A DNA stretch of 64,000 bases from Diphasiastrum complanatum (taxonomy: Eukaryota > Streptophyta > Lycopodiopsida > Lycopodiales > Lycopodiaceae). Numbering within the stretch: the first letter of the stretch is position 1; the number at the start of each line of letters is the position of its first letter. The stretch spans positions 1 to 64,000 of the forward strand of contig MU831845.1 in the NCBI GenBank assembly GCA_029204225.1, in the 5' to 3' direction. The notes under the pieces were generated by a model. The model made no database searches and was not told where the DNA came from. It saw nothing but the letters and a program-made list of their open reading frames with translations. Position numbers and translations under genes: made by a program. Below, piece by piece: positions 47,871 through 62,416 of this stretch.

Positions 47871-48525
47871 TGTGAAAATTGTCAACATTTCCTAGCTAGT
47901 TTGAGGCCTAAATTGGCTAAAATTGTAAATAGTTTTGGTTCTGGAGTTTCACACGTGTGAACCAGGCCACAATGTTTTTATTTACTGTATTTTTTCAGTA
48001 TGATGAAGTGTCAAACTTCATACCCTTCAAAATGAGACCATTTTGATGTATTTTGGTCATATAAGCCATTTTTAGCTATTTTTCCTATATAGGGAATATC
48101 TAGGGTCAAGTACCTTCTAGAGAGAGGAGAGAGAGTCATCTTCCTCATCCATAAATAGTAGGGAAGTCGTGGAGAACAGGTTGGAGAAACCTTTTGTATG
48201 CTTCATTGAGATCAATAGATCATTGTCATTGTTTCTTCCTCCATTGAGAGCATTGTTGTGTGTATTGTCTTCAAGCTATTGTGTATGATCTTAGGTGCTT
48301 TCCAAAAGTGGTAGGCTGATGTATTATGGACTGTATAATGCTATTTTGGGCCGCACTTGATGTTTATGGAAGTTTCCATTTGTGATAAATGCTTTTTGAT
48401 CAAGTTCTTTGCATTCTAGGTAGCATAGAATGTGTTGCCAATTCCTAGCTTATGTAGTTTGGAGTGCAAGCATTCAAGCCAATGATCTTGGAGTTTAGAT
48501 CCACTTAGGATCTGTATTTTTCACA
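47871..48525 (+). repeat. Composite LTR-B (5' LTR of the right-hand copia)
   Basis: 655 bp, palindrome TTCACACGTGTGAA at 47948-47961. Primer-binding site TGGTATCAGAGC at 48526-48537. Confidence 0.95.
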
Positions 48526-49697
48526 TGGTATCAGAGCTGGTTGGCTTCTATTTACAGTAAGTATTCCATTTTTGGTGATATTTGGATGTTTGATCAAGTT
48601 CTAGCATGATTTTGCATTGCTTTGTTGATCAAATCTTACTAACCTTTGTTTTGTGAGTTGAACTTGTGGATCAAAAGCATATTTCAGGTCTATTGAAGAT
48701 CAGAGGCTGAAAAGAAACTATTTTGGATCAGATCATAACACCTAATCATTTGTGATTGTGAGGCTTGTGCATATTCAATACTAACAATGTTCTTTTCAAT
48801 CCTATTGTTGACAATCTCCATTCTTGGATGAACACTCTCCTTAAGTGGATGAAACTTCTCCTTAAGTGGATGACAAATGCTCTTTTGAGTGAGTTGTAAT
48901 TCTCCTAAAGGCTGAGCAAAGCTCCCATTTGGATGAAAGATCCCCTTTTTTGGGTGAACATATTGTAAGCTCCATTGTGAAGAGCATATTGTAAAGATTG
49001 TCATCAATTTTGGCATAAATTTTGGTGTACTTTGTTGAGCATGTAAGTAACTCTCCTTATGTAATTTGATTGGAGCATTTGCTGGAAGGTGTTAACCATT
49101 ATGCAAGTGTGTTTTCAGGTTCTTAACAGGTTGAGGAACATTCTCATGTGAAGTGATCTTAGATCTACATCTAAACACCAAGATTTGACAAGATAGTGAA
49201 GCTAGTCTTGTGATTCACTAAGTGTGCTCATTCATTCACCTCTAAATCTTGTATTTATCACTTGCTGGAGTTTATAAACTTTTAGAAGTGTGGTTTACAT
49301 GTGGTTTTACAGGTTGAATCAATATCTTAGTGTGTTGATCATATGTTGATCAAGTTTGTTCATTACTAGGTAATCTTGGCATCCTAGTTTTGGGTATTTT
49401 CTAAGAATGCAAGTAACTCTTCACACCATAACTTGATTTGGTCACTTGCTGGAAAGTTTGAGAGCTTAAGCAAGAGTGTGTTCAGGTTGGTTTGATTTTG
49501 TAATCCATTCTTAGTGTGTGCAAAGTGTTGCATGTGTTTCAATCTTCCTTTCTATGCTTGGAAACCATCTAGGTTCAAGATAGAAGTGTTTTAGGGTCCT
49601 AAATCTTCATAGATCTCTTTATCTATCATTTGTTGAGAGAAAAGTGAGTGCTAAGTGCTTTAGGACAGAACCTAAAAGTTGAAGAAACATTAGAATC
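48526..49697 (+). other. Primer site and leader of the right-hand copia
   Basis: About 1.15 kb without a gene; includes short direct repeats (CTCCTTAAGTGGATGAA-like words at 48838-48870). Leader of the genomic RNA, probably with the packaging signal. Confidence 0.7.
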
Positions 49698-52600
49698 ATG
49701 GCTTCCAATGGTGGGATCATGCTAGAGTCTAGTGAAAGGTTGAGTTCATCAAACTACTCTACTTGGAAAGTGAGGATGGAGTCCTTACTTGAGTTGAATG
49801 AACTCATGGACATAGTTGCAGAAATTGAAGAGAGACCTCTCACACTTCAAGAGCAACAAAGGTTTGATAAGAAGGCCAAAAGGGCTCTTCATATCATTAA
49901 AATGAATGTTACAAATGAACTTCTCAAGGAAGTTGGAAAGTGTCAAAGTGCAAGTGAGGCATGGAATGCCTTAAAGAAGCTCTTTGAATCAAAGTCCACA
50001 TCTAGGGTATTGACCCTAAGGAGACAAATATTTTCTAGTAGGCAAAGAGAGGGTGAAAGTGCTCATGCATTTATCTTGAGATTTAAGTCCCTAAGTGATG
50101 ATTTAGCATGCATTGATGAGAACATAAAAGATGGTGAAATAGTCCAAGTTATGTTGAATGGTTTGCTAAATGAACATGCTAACCTTGTGCAAAGTTTTGC
50201 CATTCAAAGAGTCTTGCCAAGTGTGGTTGACTTGCAAGAAATCTTATTGGCTGAAGAACATAGGTTGCAATCAAAGCTTGATGGTGCATCCTTGCAAGGT
50301 GGAGGTGAAGAGGCTTTCTTCACAAAAGGCAAATTCAAGGGCAAAGGTAAAGGCAAAGGGAAATGGTCCAAAGGTGGTAACTTTGATCATGATGATCACT
50401 CTTCCTCTTCCTCTTCTACTAAGAACAATAAGTCAAAGTTCAAGTGCTTTTATTGTGGGATAAAAGGTCATTTTGCAAATGAATGTTATAAGAAGAAAAG
50501 AGAGCAAGGAGAGAGGCAAGGAAATCTTACAATAGATGAGGAAGAACATAACACATGTGAATCACTTGTTATGACTTCAAGTTTGTTAGCCAACATAGAT
50601 GATAATGATCCTTGGTGGATTGATAGTGGAGCCTCATCTCACATGACAAGACATAAGGAATACTTTACATCCTTATTGTCTTATGAGGGAGAAGGTAACA
50701 TCATCTACACTGCAAATGATGGTCAATGTGACATCAAAGGCATAGGCACTATTCCTATTTCCCTTTCAACAAATAGGAAAGCAAATCTTGAAAATGTTTT
50801 GTACATTCCTTCAATCACTAAGAATTTGCTTAGTGTAAGTCAAATGATTGACAAAGGACTTGATGTGGAGTTCATTGGAGATGCATGTTTGATAAGTAAA
50901 TGTGGATCCTTGATTGCTCAAGGTAGGAGGCATGGTAAACTTTTCAAGCTTGATGCATGTGTGATCTCTAATCATGAAGGATGTATGGCTAGGGAGCAAT
51001 TGACAAACCAAGAAGTTTGGCACAAGAGGTTGGGCCATCCCAACTTCAAATCTTTGGAGGTAATGGCAAAGAAAGAGCTTGTTCTTGGTCTCCCTAAAAG
51101 TCTTGTTGCAAACAATAGTGTTTGTGAACATTGTGCCTTGTCCAAATCTCATAGACTTGCTTATTCTAGATCTACTTCTAGATCTAAAGAAGCTTTTCAA
51201 CTTGTACATTCTGATATTCATTCTTCTAGTACAACTAGCAATGGTGGGGCAAAGATGTATGCAACTTTCATTGATGACTTTAGTAGGTATACTTGGATCT
51301 ATCTTCTTAAAAGTAAGGATGAAGTGTTTGCTGCATTTGTCAAGTTCAAGAATGAAATGGAAAACCAATTCAATACAAAGATCAAATGCTTAAGATCTGA
51401 TAATGGAGGGGAATACACCTCAAATAGGTTCAAAGACTTTTGTATAGCACATGGGATTAAGAGGGAGATGTCTAGTCCTAGGACTCCACAACAGAATGGA
51501 GTGGCCGAGAGGAAGAATAGAACCCTTTGTGAATGTGCCAAGGCAATGAGACTACATGCTAATCTTGCTAAGTCTTTTTGGGGGGAAGCTTTAGCATGTG
51601 CTAACTATCTATGTAATAGATGGACAAGTGCTTCCTTGGATGGTAAAACTCCTCATGAGGTTCTTTATGGTAGAAGGCCGAGTGTCAAGCATTGTAGGAT
51701 CTTTGGATGTACATGTTTTGTCAATATCACACTTGATGATAGAACTAAAGAAGATCCTTCATCAAAGAAGGGTGTGTTTGTTGGCTATAGTGAAGTAAGC
51801 AAGGCTTACAAAGTGTACATTCCTTCTACAAAGAAAGTTGTCATAAGTAGGGATGTCATCTTTCATGAAGAGAATGTTTCCAATGTTGTTGATGTTGATG
51901 TTGATGTGCCTACTAATCATCATGATGTGCAAGATGTCTTGGATGAAGATGGAGATGCCACTCCAAAGCAAACTTCAAGGAAGACTCAAAGGCAAAGGGC
52001 TAAGCCATCAAGGCTAACCTATGATGAAAAAGGAAAGCAAGTGGTGGACAACTCTAACTTTGCTTTTCTTACCTCTTTTGATGAACCAACTTGTGTAGGT
52101 GAAGCAATTCAAAAGAAGGAATGGATCCAAGCCATGGATCATGAGCATCAAGCACTCATCAAAAGCAACACATGGAGGTTGGTAAAGCTTCCAAAGGACA
52201 AGAAGGCAATTGGTTGTAAGTGGATCTTCAAGATCAAGACAAATCAAGATGGATCAATCAACAAGTACAAGGCAAGGTTGGTGGCAAAGGGGTATGCTCA
52301 AGAATATGGTATTGACTATGATGAGACCTTTGCACCCGTGGCAAAGATGGTAACTATTCGAATCCTAATCTCTCTTGCAACTCTTTATGATTGGGATATG
52401 TGGCAAATGGATGTTACTAATGCCTTCTTGAATGGTGATCTTGAAGAAGATATTTACATGGAGCAACCCGAGGGCTATGTTTCACATGATGAGCCTAATC
52501 ATGTGTGCTATCTCCAAAAGAGTTTGTATGGGCTAAAGCAAGCACCAAGGAGTTGGTATGCTAAGCTCAATTCCTTCTTACTTTCTCAAAACTTTGTTAT

Positions 52601-53045
52601 GAGTGAGTATGATCATTCTCTCTACTTTAGATTGAATGAAAATGATATCACTTTACTTTTGATCTATGTTGATGACATTATCTTAAGTGGTGGTAACAAT
52701 CTAGATATAGATGAAATCAAGATGGCACTCAAAAGAGAGTTTGAAATTCAAGATCTTGGTAAACTTCATTATATCTTAGGAATAGAGATTATTAGAACTT
52801 CTAAATCTACATTCATATGTCAAGAAAAGTATGTTAACTCTATTCTAAAAAGGTTTCATATGGAAGATTGTAAAGTTGTTTCTACTCCTATGGAATCAAA
52901 TGTAAAGCTAACTACAAGAAGTAATGAAAGATCCTTCAAGGACATTACTCTCTATAGAAAGCTAATAGGATCTCTTATATGGTTAACCATCACAAGACCT
53001 GATCTAAGCTTTGTGGTTGGTAAGTCAATTTATGCAAGATCCTAG
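49698..53045 (+). CDS. Copia gag-pol polyprotein, nearly complete (1115 codons)
   Basis: One frame from ATG 49698 with all domains in Ty1/copia order: Gag N-terminus (SSNYSTWKVRMESLL), UBN2-type Gag, Lys/Gly-rich linker, zinc knuckle CFYCGIKGHFANEC (about residues 249-262), protease WWIDSGASSHM (about 307), GAG-pre-integrase WHKRLGHPN (about 438), integrase core with HSDIH, SDNGGEY and NGVAERKNR (about 505-610), and RT with NAFLNGDLEE, GLKQAPRSWY and catalytic YVDDIILSGG (about 990). A small deletion near 53023 shifts the frame just after TRPDLSF, so RNase H follows in another frame (53011-53550). Apart from this it looks recently active, in keeping with the near-identical LTRs. Confidence 0.95.
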   Translation: MASNGGIMLESSERLSSSNYSTWKVRMESLLELNELMDIVAEIEERPLTLQEQQRFDKKAKRALHIIKMNVTNELLKEVGKCQSASEAWNALKKLFESKSTSRVLTLRRQIFSSRQREGESAHAFILRFKSLSDDLACIDENIKDGEIVQVMLNGLLNEHANLVQSFAIQRVLPSVVDLQEILLAEEHRLQSKLDGASLQGGGEEAFFTKGKFKGKGKGKGKWSKGGNFDHDDHSSSSSSTKNNKSKFKCFYCGIKGHFANECYKKKREQGERQGNLTIDEEEHNTCESLVMTSSLLANIDDNDPWWIDSGASSHMTRHKEYFTSLLSYEGEGNIIYTANDGQCDIKGIGTIPISLSTNRKANLENVLYIPSITKNLLSVSQMIDKGLDVEFIGDACLISKCGSLIAQGRRHGKLFKLDACVISNHEGCMAREQLTNQEVWHKRLGHPNFKSLEVMAKKELVLGLPKSLVANNSVCEHCALSKSHRLAYSRSTSRSKEAFQLVHSDIHSSSTTSNGGAKMYATFIDDFSRYTWIYLLKSKDEVFAAFVKFKNEMENQFNTKIKCLRSDNGGEYTSNRFKDFCIAHGIKREMSSPRTPQQNGVAERKNRTLCECAKAMRLHANLAKSFWGEALACANYLCNRWTSASLDGKTPHEVLYGRRPSVKHCRIFGCTCFVNITLDDRTKEDPSSKKGVFVGYSEVSKAYKVYIPSTKKVVISRDVIFHEENVSNVVDVDVDVPTNHHDVQDVLDEDGDATPKQTSRKTQRQRAKPSRLTYDEKGKQVVDNSNFAFLTSFDEPTCVGEAIQKKEWIQAMDHEHQALIKSNTWRLVKLPKDKKAIGCKWIFKIKTNQDGSINKYKARLVAKGYAQEYGIDYDETFAPVAKMVTIRILISLATLYDWDMWQMDVTNAFLNGDLEEDIYMEQPEGYVSHDEPNHVCYLQKSLYGLKQAPRSWYAKLNSFLLSQNFVMSEYDHSLYFRLNENDITLLLIYVDDIILSGGNNLDIDEIKMALKREFEIQDLGKLHYILGIEIIRTSKSTFICQEKYVNSILKRFHMEDCKVVSTPMESNVKLTTRSNERSFKDITLYRKLIGSLIWLTITRPDLSFVVGKSIYARS

Positions 53046-53619
53046 TGAGGCTCATTGGAAGCTAGGAAAGAGAGTACTTAGATACATCTCGGGATCTAGA
53101 GATTTTGGCATCTTGTATGGAGGTACTACACCTAACCTTTGTGGATTTTCAGATTCAGATTTTGCAGGTGATCAAATGGATAGGAAGTCAACAAGTGCCT
53201 TTGCAATCTATCTTGGAGATGGAGTGGTCTCATGGCTATCAAAGAAGCAACCAACTATCTCTCTATCTTCCACCGAAGCCGAGTACAAGGCATTAACAAC
53301 ATGCACCAAGGAGATTCTTTGGATCAAGAGGATGTTATTGGATCTTCACTTGCTGGAACCAGAGAAGACTCCAATCATACTTTGTGATAACCTTTCAGCC
53401 CAAAGCTTGGCAAGCAATCCTGTTTTTCATGCAAGGAGCAAGCACATTGAGATTGCTCACCATTTTGTGAGAGATCAAGTCATTGCCAAAGAGGTGGAGC
53501 TTCAACATGTCTCTTCAAAGGAGTGTGTGGCTGAAAGGACCTATATTTAATTCATAGATCTAATCTTGGAATGTGCTCAAAGACTATGTTGAAACTAGCA
53601 TCCAATGTTGAAGAGGGAG
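53046..53619 (+). pseudogene. Copia RNase H end and polypurine tract
   Basis: Continues the polyprotein in the shifted frame (open 53011-53550): QFMQDPSEAHWKLGKRVLRYI, SDSDFAGDQMDRKSTSAFAI, SSTEAEYKALTTCTKEILWI, SAQSLASNPVFHARSKHIEIAHHFVRDQV. A second lesion near 53530 replaces the usual ADILTKPL end with a stop at 53548-53550. Polypurine tract GAAGAGGGAG at 53610-53619 abuts LTR-C. Confidence 0.92.
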
Positions 53620-54274
53620 TGTGAAAATTGTCAACATTTCCTAGCTAGTTTGAGGCCTAAATTGGCTAAAATTGTAAATAGTTTTGGTTCTGGAGTTTCA
53701 CACGTGTGAACCAGGCCACAATGTTTTTATTTACTGTATTTTTTCAGTATGATGAAGTGTCAAACTTCATACCCTTCAAAATGAGACCATTTTGATGTAT
53801 TTTGGTCATATAAGCCATTTTTAGCTATTTTTCCTATATAGGGAATATCTAGGGTCAAGTACCTTCTAGAGAGAGGAGAGAGAGTCATCTTCCTCATCCA
53901 TAAATAGTAGGGAAGTCGTGGAAAACAGGTTGGAGAAACCTTTTGTATGCTTCATTGAGATCAATAGATCATTGTCATTGTTTCTTCCTCCATTGAGAGC
54001 ATTGTTGTGTGTATTGTCTTCAAGCTATTGTGTATGATCTTAGGTGCTTTCCAAAAGTGATAGGCTGATGTATTATGGACTGTATAATGCTATTTTGGGC
54101 CGCACTTGATGTTTATGAAAGTTTCCATTTGTGATAAATGCTTTTTGATCAAGTTCTTTGCATTCTAGGTAGCATAGAATGTGTTGCCAATTCCTAGCTT
54201 ATGTAGTTTGGAGTGCAAGCATTCAAGCCAATGATCTTGGAGTTTAGATCCACTTAGGATCTGTATTTTTCACA
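53620..54274 (+). repeat. Composite LTR-C
   Basis: 655 bp, palindrome at 53697-53710, followed by ACAAT (54275-54279), the right-hand target-site duplication. Confidence 0.96.
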
Positions 54275-55395
54275 ACAATTACAGTTTGCTAATCAACAAT
54301 TGCAACATGCAAATAAGCAATTGCTTCATTATGTGCAACACACTGGTGCTGAAAACAATGCACTTCAAGAATGCTATGTCAAAGTTGAATGCTAAAGTCA
54401 CTACTCTTTGGCGATCAAACCAAGAAATGTTAGAATCCATGGAAAAGTTGTGATCCGAGAGTTTAAAATCTATTGTTGATATAAAAGTTATCAATAAGGC
54501 AATGATGAAGAGGAAAAGAAAGAGAGTATCGATGAAGAATATTGATGACTTATCTACACATAGCGGCAATCAGAAAAAAAGAATTTGAGCATTCAAGTAT
54601 GTTGTCATATAAACTATATATTTGATTTGTATATGTCATTTAAGTTTGATTTGCACTTTATAACATGGATTATTTATTTATTAAACATAATTGAGTTTTG
54701 TATGTTTGTTGCAGATCATGTTTGGTGGCAAAGAACTATTTAACAGATCATTCATGCATTGGATAATCTGTAAGTCATGTTTTACCAAGAAAGTCAGCAA
54801 AGGAAATGATAAAAAATGTTCAGTTTGAAAAAATGAAACATGAAATTGGACTGTTTTGATTAAGGTTTAATCATACTTGGATGCAAATGTGATACAAGGT
54901 GCATGTGATGTATCTGGAATTAGCATAAATGCTTATTCTACTTATTTTAGAATAGTTAAAGAAGTTTTTTCCCAAGTGATGGTGAAGAAAATTTATCTTC
55001 CGCGTCCATATTGGGTAAGATTAGCAAGAAATTATTATAATGATGGAATGTTCAAAGTAGTTGGCCAACCACTTCATATAACTGAATTATACAAATCAGA
55101 ATATGGTGAGCTCAATTACAACGATTGCAATAATATTTTTTTTGATATTGAAAACGTTCTAAAATACATTATTCGATTCCATAAACTAGATGAACATCAA
55201 GTAAATGAAAAAATCATTATTGTAATTAAATTGGATGAATCTGAAATCATCAAGGGTCAAAAGTTGGAACGAGTGAGTGCCACTTTGATGAACAAAATTT
55301 CAGATACAAATGATCGAACGTTTAGTGTTCAATCGGAAAATCACATATGGTGGTTGGCGGCATTCCAGGTTCCTATTTATTGTTTGAGCAAGTAA
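54275..55395 (+). pseudogene. Unrecognised gene, 3' part
   Basis: Continues the frame interrupted at 41408 with ANQQLQHANKQLLHY, then breaks after about 40 codons (AAGAATGCTATG region). After probable introns (a GT...AG pair around 54600-54715) a clean frame at 54877-55395 encodes 172 residues with LPRPYWVRLARNYYNDGMFK, IIVIKLDESEIIKGQKLERVS and HIWWLAAFQ. The KLDESEI strand followed by WWLAAF could be the first acidic strand of an RNase H-fold transposase, but that is a guess. A GT after AAFQ may be a splice donor. No named family can be given. Confidence 0.45.
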
Positions 55396-56716
55396 ATTAT
55401 AATGCATTTATGAAAATAGCTAAAAAAATATAGTGTAAAACACTAACATATAAGTGGCTTGGACCAGCACATGATTTGGGGCAAATCCATGCCATACTAA
55501 ATTCCTACTTATAAACAAGCAATGTGTGGTTCTTGTGACTTCTTGGGCAAATCCATGCCATACAAGAGTCCGCAAGAAATCTTATTGTTAGATAAGCTTA
55601 AGAACTATGATCATAATTTACTATGCACTAGAGCACAATACTTGTTATCATAAACAAATCCTTTTATTTATGCCATTTATGAGGACGATTGTTTATACCA
55701 AAAAAGTTATATATACTACATTCAATCATGCCAAAGATGAGTGTAATTTTTGTGAATACTATAGCATTCATTCTTTATCATATTCCATATACCCAGCTTT
55801 AAATCTTTTGTCTTAGAGTAACTCTGAAATATATGAGAAACACTAACCTAAATGGTCAACGCAAGTGATTCATGTGATCTGGCCATATAAGCTTTTGATT
55901 TCTCTTGAAAACCATCAACGTCCGTATGCAAGTCTATTTATAACAATGCATATTAATGCACATGAAAGATATATTGTGGTTGTGATCCATACTATCTAAT
56001 ATAACCCATTATCGAAGCATTCTTACCATTGTACATCGTGCATGGCAACCGTTTAGGTAGTAGAGATCATACCTTATCTATTTGTATGCTAGAAATTGAT
56101 GGTATAAAGCTCAGAGCTTATGCGATCTTGCTGCTATACTGTTGAAAGCCAAATATGATAGCATATCTGGTTATAACATAAACGTGTTTGAAGTGCTCAT
56201 TGTGATAATACAAATCATACATTCAAACAAAATAATTGAGCTCATAGCCGGAACGTGGAATGAGACATGTATAGAAGCTCATCGCTGGTCTATCATAATA
56301 TACTTCTCCATATCAAAATTTCTAAAAAACTATCCTACTATATGTAGGATAGTAAACTGGATAGGCAGTGTTGAACCGCATTGAATGCTATTGAAACGTG
56401 GATACCTCATGTATCATGCATGCAAGCTATATAAAGAGAGCAAATACTTCTCTAGTTAGCAATATCATGTGGGATCGCGATTGAGTAGCATCTATAAATC
56501 TTCCATTGCAGTGATTTGCAATGTATATTGCCCACATACTATGCTCTTGATCAGCGATTGAAAGGATTCATTTTCAAACTCGATTTCTGGCTAGCTTACC
56601 TCTTTGGCCATTACTGCATGATCACATATGAATGAATGCTAAAAAGCCATATTTGAGCAGCAATTGCATACAAACTAATCTCATGCAAACTTTCTTATAA
56701 GTAATAGCCTATACTG
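55396..56716. other. No recognisable gene
   Basis: A direct repeat GGGCAAATCCATGCCATAC at about 55480 and 55542 is the only structure I notice. Open frames at 55607-55816 and 56142-56384 show no motif. Confidence 0.4.
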
Positions 56717-59273
<2,557 letters not shown>

Positions 59274-59763
59274 TGTGTTACAAGCAAGATCTTTCAACAA
59301 AACATAAGACTAAGCATCATAAATGCCTCTACTCAGCTAGAGAGAGAAAATAACAAGTACAAAACTCGTGGAGAGAGAGAGGGCACAAAGAGCTTGTCTC
59401 CAAATTTGCATTACACACAAATTTCATCATCTTCTCAATGAGAGTACATCACATATATATAGATCCATGGACTCTTCTCCTACTTTGAGTTGAATTGGAG
59501 TTGTGGATCCACCTCTCAAGCTATCTAGACTTATTCAAGCCACCTCACTATGTCTAATTGTGCCACCTAGTCTTTTCATGCATTAAAGGTGGCATGTAAA
59601 GTACAAATGGCAATTCCTATGGTAGCTCGAGTTTCTACTTCTACCTACCTTGAATATTTTATTCTAAGATGGGTCTTTACTAAGCCAAAAGAGCTCAATT
59701 CATCTTTGACATTTTTAGGACCCATACACACAACATTAGATAGATTTTTCAATAATTTTGACA
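59274..59763 (-). repeat. Copia-3 3' LTR
   Basis: On the minus strand TGTCAAAATTATTG (from 59763) to ...TTGTAACACA (59274), about 490 bp, after a TTTTTAGGAG purine tract. Has TATATATATG near 59455 as a possible TATA region. Confidence 0.75.
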
Positions 59764-61190
59764 CTCCTAAAAATGTATCTAATGTGGATCAAGCATTGAT
59801 CTTGAGATAAGACCAAGATTAGACCTACGCTTTGAAAAGGCACTTTTACAAAGTGGCTTTGTGAGAAGATCGCAATACACAAAGATGTGTCGACATATTC
59901 TAAGTTGATTTCACCTCCAATGAGCTTTTCCCTTACAAAATGGTGTGCCACTTCTATATGCTTGCTTCTTGCATGAAAAATAGGATTGTTTGCAAGAGCT
60001 TGTGTCGATATGTTGTCACATTTGATCAAGGGAAGATCATTCTCTTTGATGCACTTTAGCTCCATGATTAACCTCTTGATCCAAAGCACCTCTTTAGTTG
60101 TTGTAGTGAGTGCTTTGTACTCGGCCACACAAGATGATAGATATATGGTATCTTGCTTCTTTGAAAACCAAGACACAAGATTGCCTCCAAGAAAGATAGT
60201 ATATGCATTAATGGACTTCCGATCCATTTTATCGCTTGCAAAATCAGACTCTGAATAGCCAACAATGGTTAGATTTTCTCAACATAGAAAAGACATATCT
60301 AGATTGACAAATAAAAGCATACTCTTCATGAAAATCAATCTCAAGGCCCAAAATGTAATGGATCTCTCCTAGATTTTGCATTTTAAATTCTTTTCCTAAT
60401 GCATCTTTGGTTTCTTGAACTAGCATCAAACAACTTCCACTAAGAATAATGTCATCTACATAGATTAGGAGACTGACAATATTATTACCATCAAACTTTA
60501 AGTACATAGAAGGATCATAGTCACTAAGCACAAATCCTAATGAAAGTAGAAAGTTGTTGAGTCTTGAATACCATGATCTAGGTGCTTGCTTTAAGCCATA
60601 AAGACTTCTAAATAGCAAACACACCTTAGATTTATCCTTGATAAATCCTTGAGGTTGTTCCATGTATATCTCCTCCTCAAGATAGCCATTCAAAAAAGCG
60701 TTGGAGACATCAAGTTGAAACAGTTTCCACTTAAAAAAATAAGGCAAGAGAGATTATGATTCTTATTGTCACTCTTTGTTACAGGAGCAAAGGTTTCTTC
60801 ATAGTCAAGGCCATATATTTGTGCAAAGCCTTTAGCACATAATCTTGCCTTGTACTTGTTGATGGAGCCATCATGATTGTACTTGATCTTGAACACCCAC
60901 TTGCATCCAATGATATGCATGTAAGGTGGTGGATCCACTAGCTCCCATGTGTGGTTGGTGATCAAGGCATCATATTCAATCTTCATGGCCTCATACCACT
61001 CCTTGGTATTGAGGGCTTCTTGAACATCTTTGGGCTCCTCATGAGAAACAAAATAAGCATAAGTGGAATCAAGGTCCACTTGTTTTCCTTTGTCATCATA
61101 AGTGAGACTCTTGGGCTCGGATATCTCCCTCATGGATCTTCTAGGAGTGAAAATCCGAGGACTTCCATCTTCAAATCTTGACTCCTCCAT
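59764..61190 (-). pseudogene. Copia-3 linker, reverse transcriptase and RNase H
   Basis: Three minus-strand frames. 61190-60690: charged linker and RT start (EEPKDVQEALNTKEWYEAMK, GCKWVFKIKYNHDGSINKYKARLCAKGFAQIYGLDYEETFAP). 60747-60244: NAFLNGYLEEEIYMEQPQGF, LYGLKQAPRSWYSRL, catalytic YVDDIILSGS, HYILGLEIDF. 60227-59736: RNase H with KALTTTTKEVLWIKR and ARSKHIEVAHHFVREK. At about 60275 an internal deletion removes the block between MLRK and the SDSDFA region. These frames once formed one polyprotein. Confidence 0.92.
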
Positions 61191-62416
61191 ATGTTGATTG
61201 TCTTCAATAACAATAGGTGATAGATTTTGAGGTTGCTTGATCTTGGCCCCTCCAAGATTGGACTTTTCTTCTTCATGAAAATCTACATCTCTACTATCAA
61301 TTACTTTAGAGATAGAGAGCTTGTAGATTCAATAGGCTTTCTGTTGGATGAATATCCAACCATTACTCCTTTGCTTGCACAAGGATCATCCTTCTTTCTC
61401 GTTTCCAAGGGAATATGGACAAAGCATATGCATCCAAATACTCTAAGGTGTTCAACCTTAGGTTTCTTCAAATAGAGTGCTTCATATGGTGACTTTCCTC
61501 CAAGTGCAACATGAGGGAGTCTATTGCAAAGATAGTTTGAACAATTGATAGCCTCACCCCAAAAGTCTTTTGCCAAGGATGCCTCAATTCTAATGGTTTG
61601 GCACATTTACACATTGTCCTATTCTTTCTTTCAGCCACCCCATTTTGAGATGGTGTATATGCACAAGAAAACTCTCTTTTAATGCCTTCAAGCTCACAAT
61701 AATCATGAAATTTATTGGAAGCATAGACTTTGAAGCTAGAAGATATACCCAGGTAAATCTAGTGAGATCATCAATGAAAGTTACAAAGCAAGTAGCACCA
61801 CCCTTGCTCTTTGATCCAAGTGTATGAGCTCCAATGGATGTGTAGTCTTGATAGATGACTTTGAAAAAGGCTTCTTATGAGACTTAGATATGGCACAAGA
61901 CTCACATGGCTTGAAATTCTTGGAGATAAGATTAGGCAAGCCAATAGCTTTGGCTTTCTTGACCGTGGACACCATAGAATTATAGTTAGGATGTCCCAAC
62001 CTTCTATGCCATTGTTCCTCCAAAGACATATGAGTAGCAAAAGCACTATCACAAGAGTTAGCATACTCTTTGGGATCAAGCTTGTAGATTCCACCATATC
62101 TAGACCCAAATGCAAGGATCTCATCATGCTTCTTGATTGTACATGTATCAACATTGAAATTCACATCTAGTCCACTATCAAACAATTGCCCAACACTAAT
62201 AATATTTTCTGTTAACTTGGGAACAAAAAGTACATTAGACAGAGAAAGAACTTCTGATGAAGAAAGCTTTAAGGGAATGGTCCCTATGCCTTCAATAGCA
62301 CACTCATGATCATTTGCTGTGTAGATGGACTTCTTGGCTCCTTCATAAGGTGACATGGATGAAAAAGAATACTTGGAGCTACATATATGTGAGGAAGCTC
62401 CACTGTCGATATACCA
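61191..62416 (-). pseudogene. Copia-3 protease, GAG-pre-integrase and integrase
   Basis: Minus strand. Directly after an in-frame TAG at 62419-62417 comes the protease motif WYIDSGASSHIC, with the catalytic Asp intact. The frame continues to 61781 (TANDHECAIEGIGTIPLKL, EQWHRRLGHPNYNSM, CESCAISKSHKKPF), then is lost by a deletion in the integrase after ELIHLD. The integrase end and the following linker (DFWGEAINCSNYLCNRLPHVALGGKSPYE) are at 61606-61301. The first integrase catalytic Asp region is damaged by the deletion. Confidence 0.9.

Larger units (their letters stand above)
41409..54274 (+). mobile_element. Composite copia insertion with three LTRs and one TSD
   Basis: LTR-A (41409-42064), LTR-B (47871-48525) and LTR-C (53620-54274) are almost identical, differing at only a few positions by eye, and all start TGTGAAAATTGTC and end TTTTTCACA. 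ACAAT flanks the whole unit at 41404-41408 and 54275-54279, while the five bases before LTR-B (TATAG) do not match. B-to-C is a nearly complete copia element. A-to-B holds unrelated, older fragments. Unequal or template-switch recombination between sister elements sharing one LTR type would give this form. Confidence 0.92.

Noticed and set aside
50811-51368. 185-codon minus-strand frame opposite the composite copia integrase
   Set aside because: Antisense shadow of a conserved coding region, with no motif of its own.
47871-54274. Independent insertion of the right-hand copia inside another element
   Set aside because: The five bases before LTR-B (TATAG) do not match those after LTR-C (ACAAT), whereas LTR-A and LTR-C share ACAAT.
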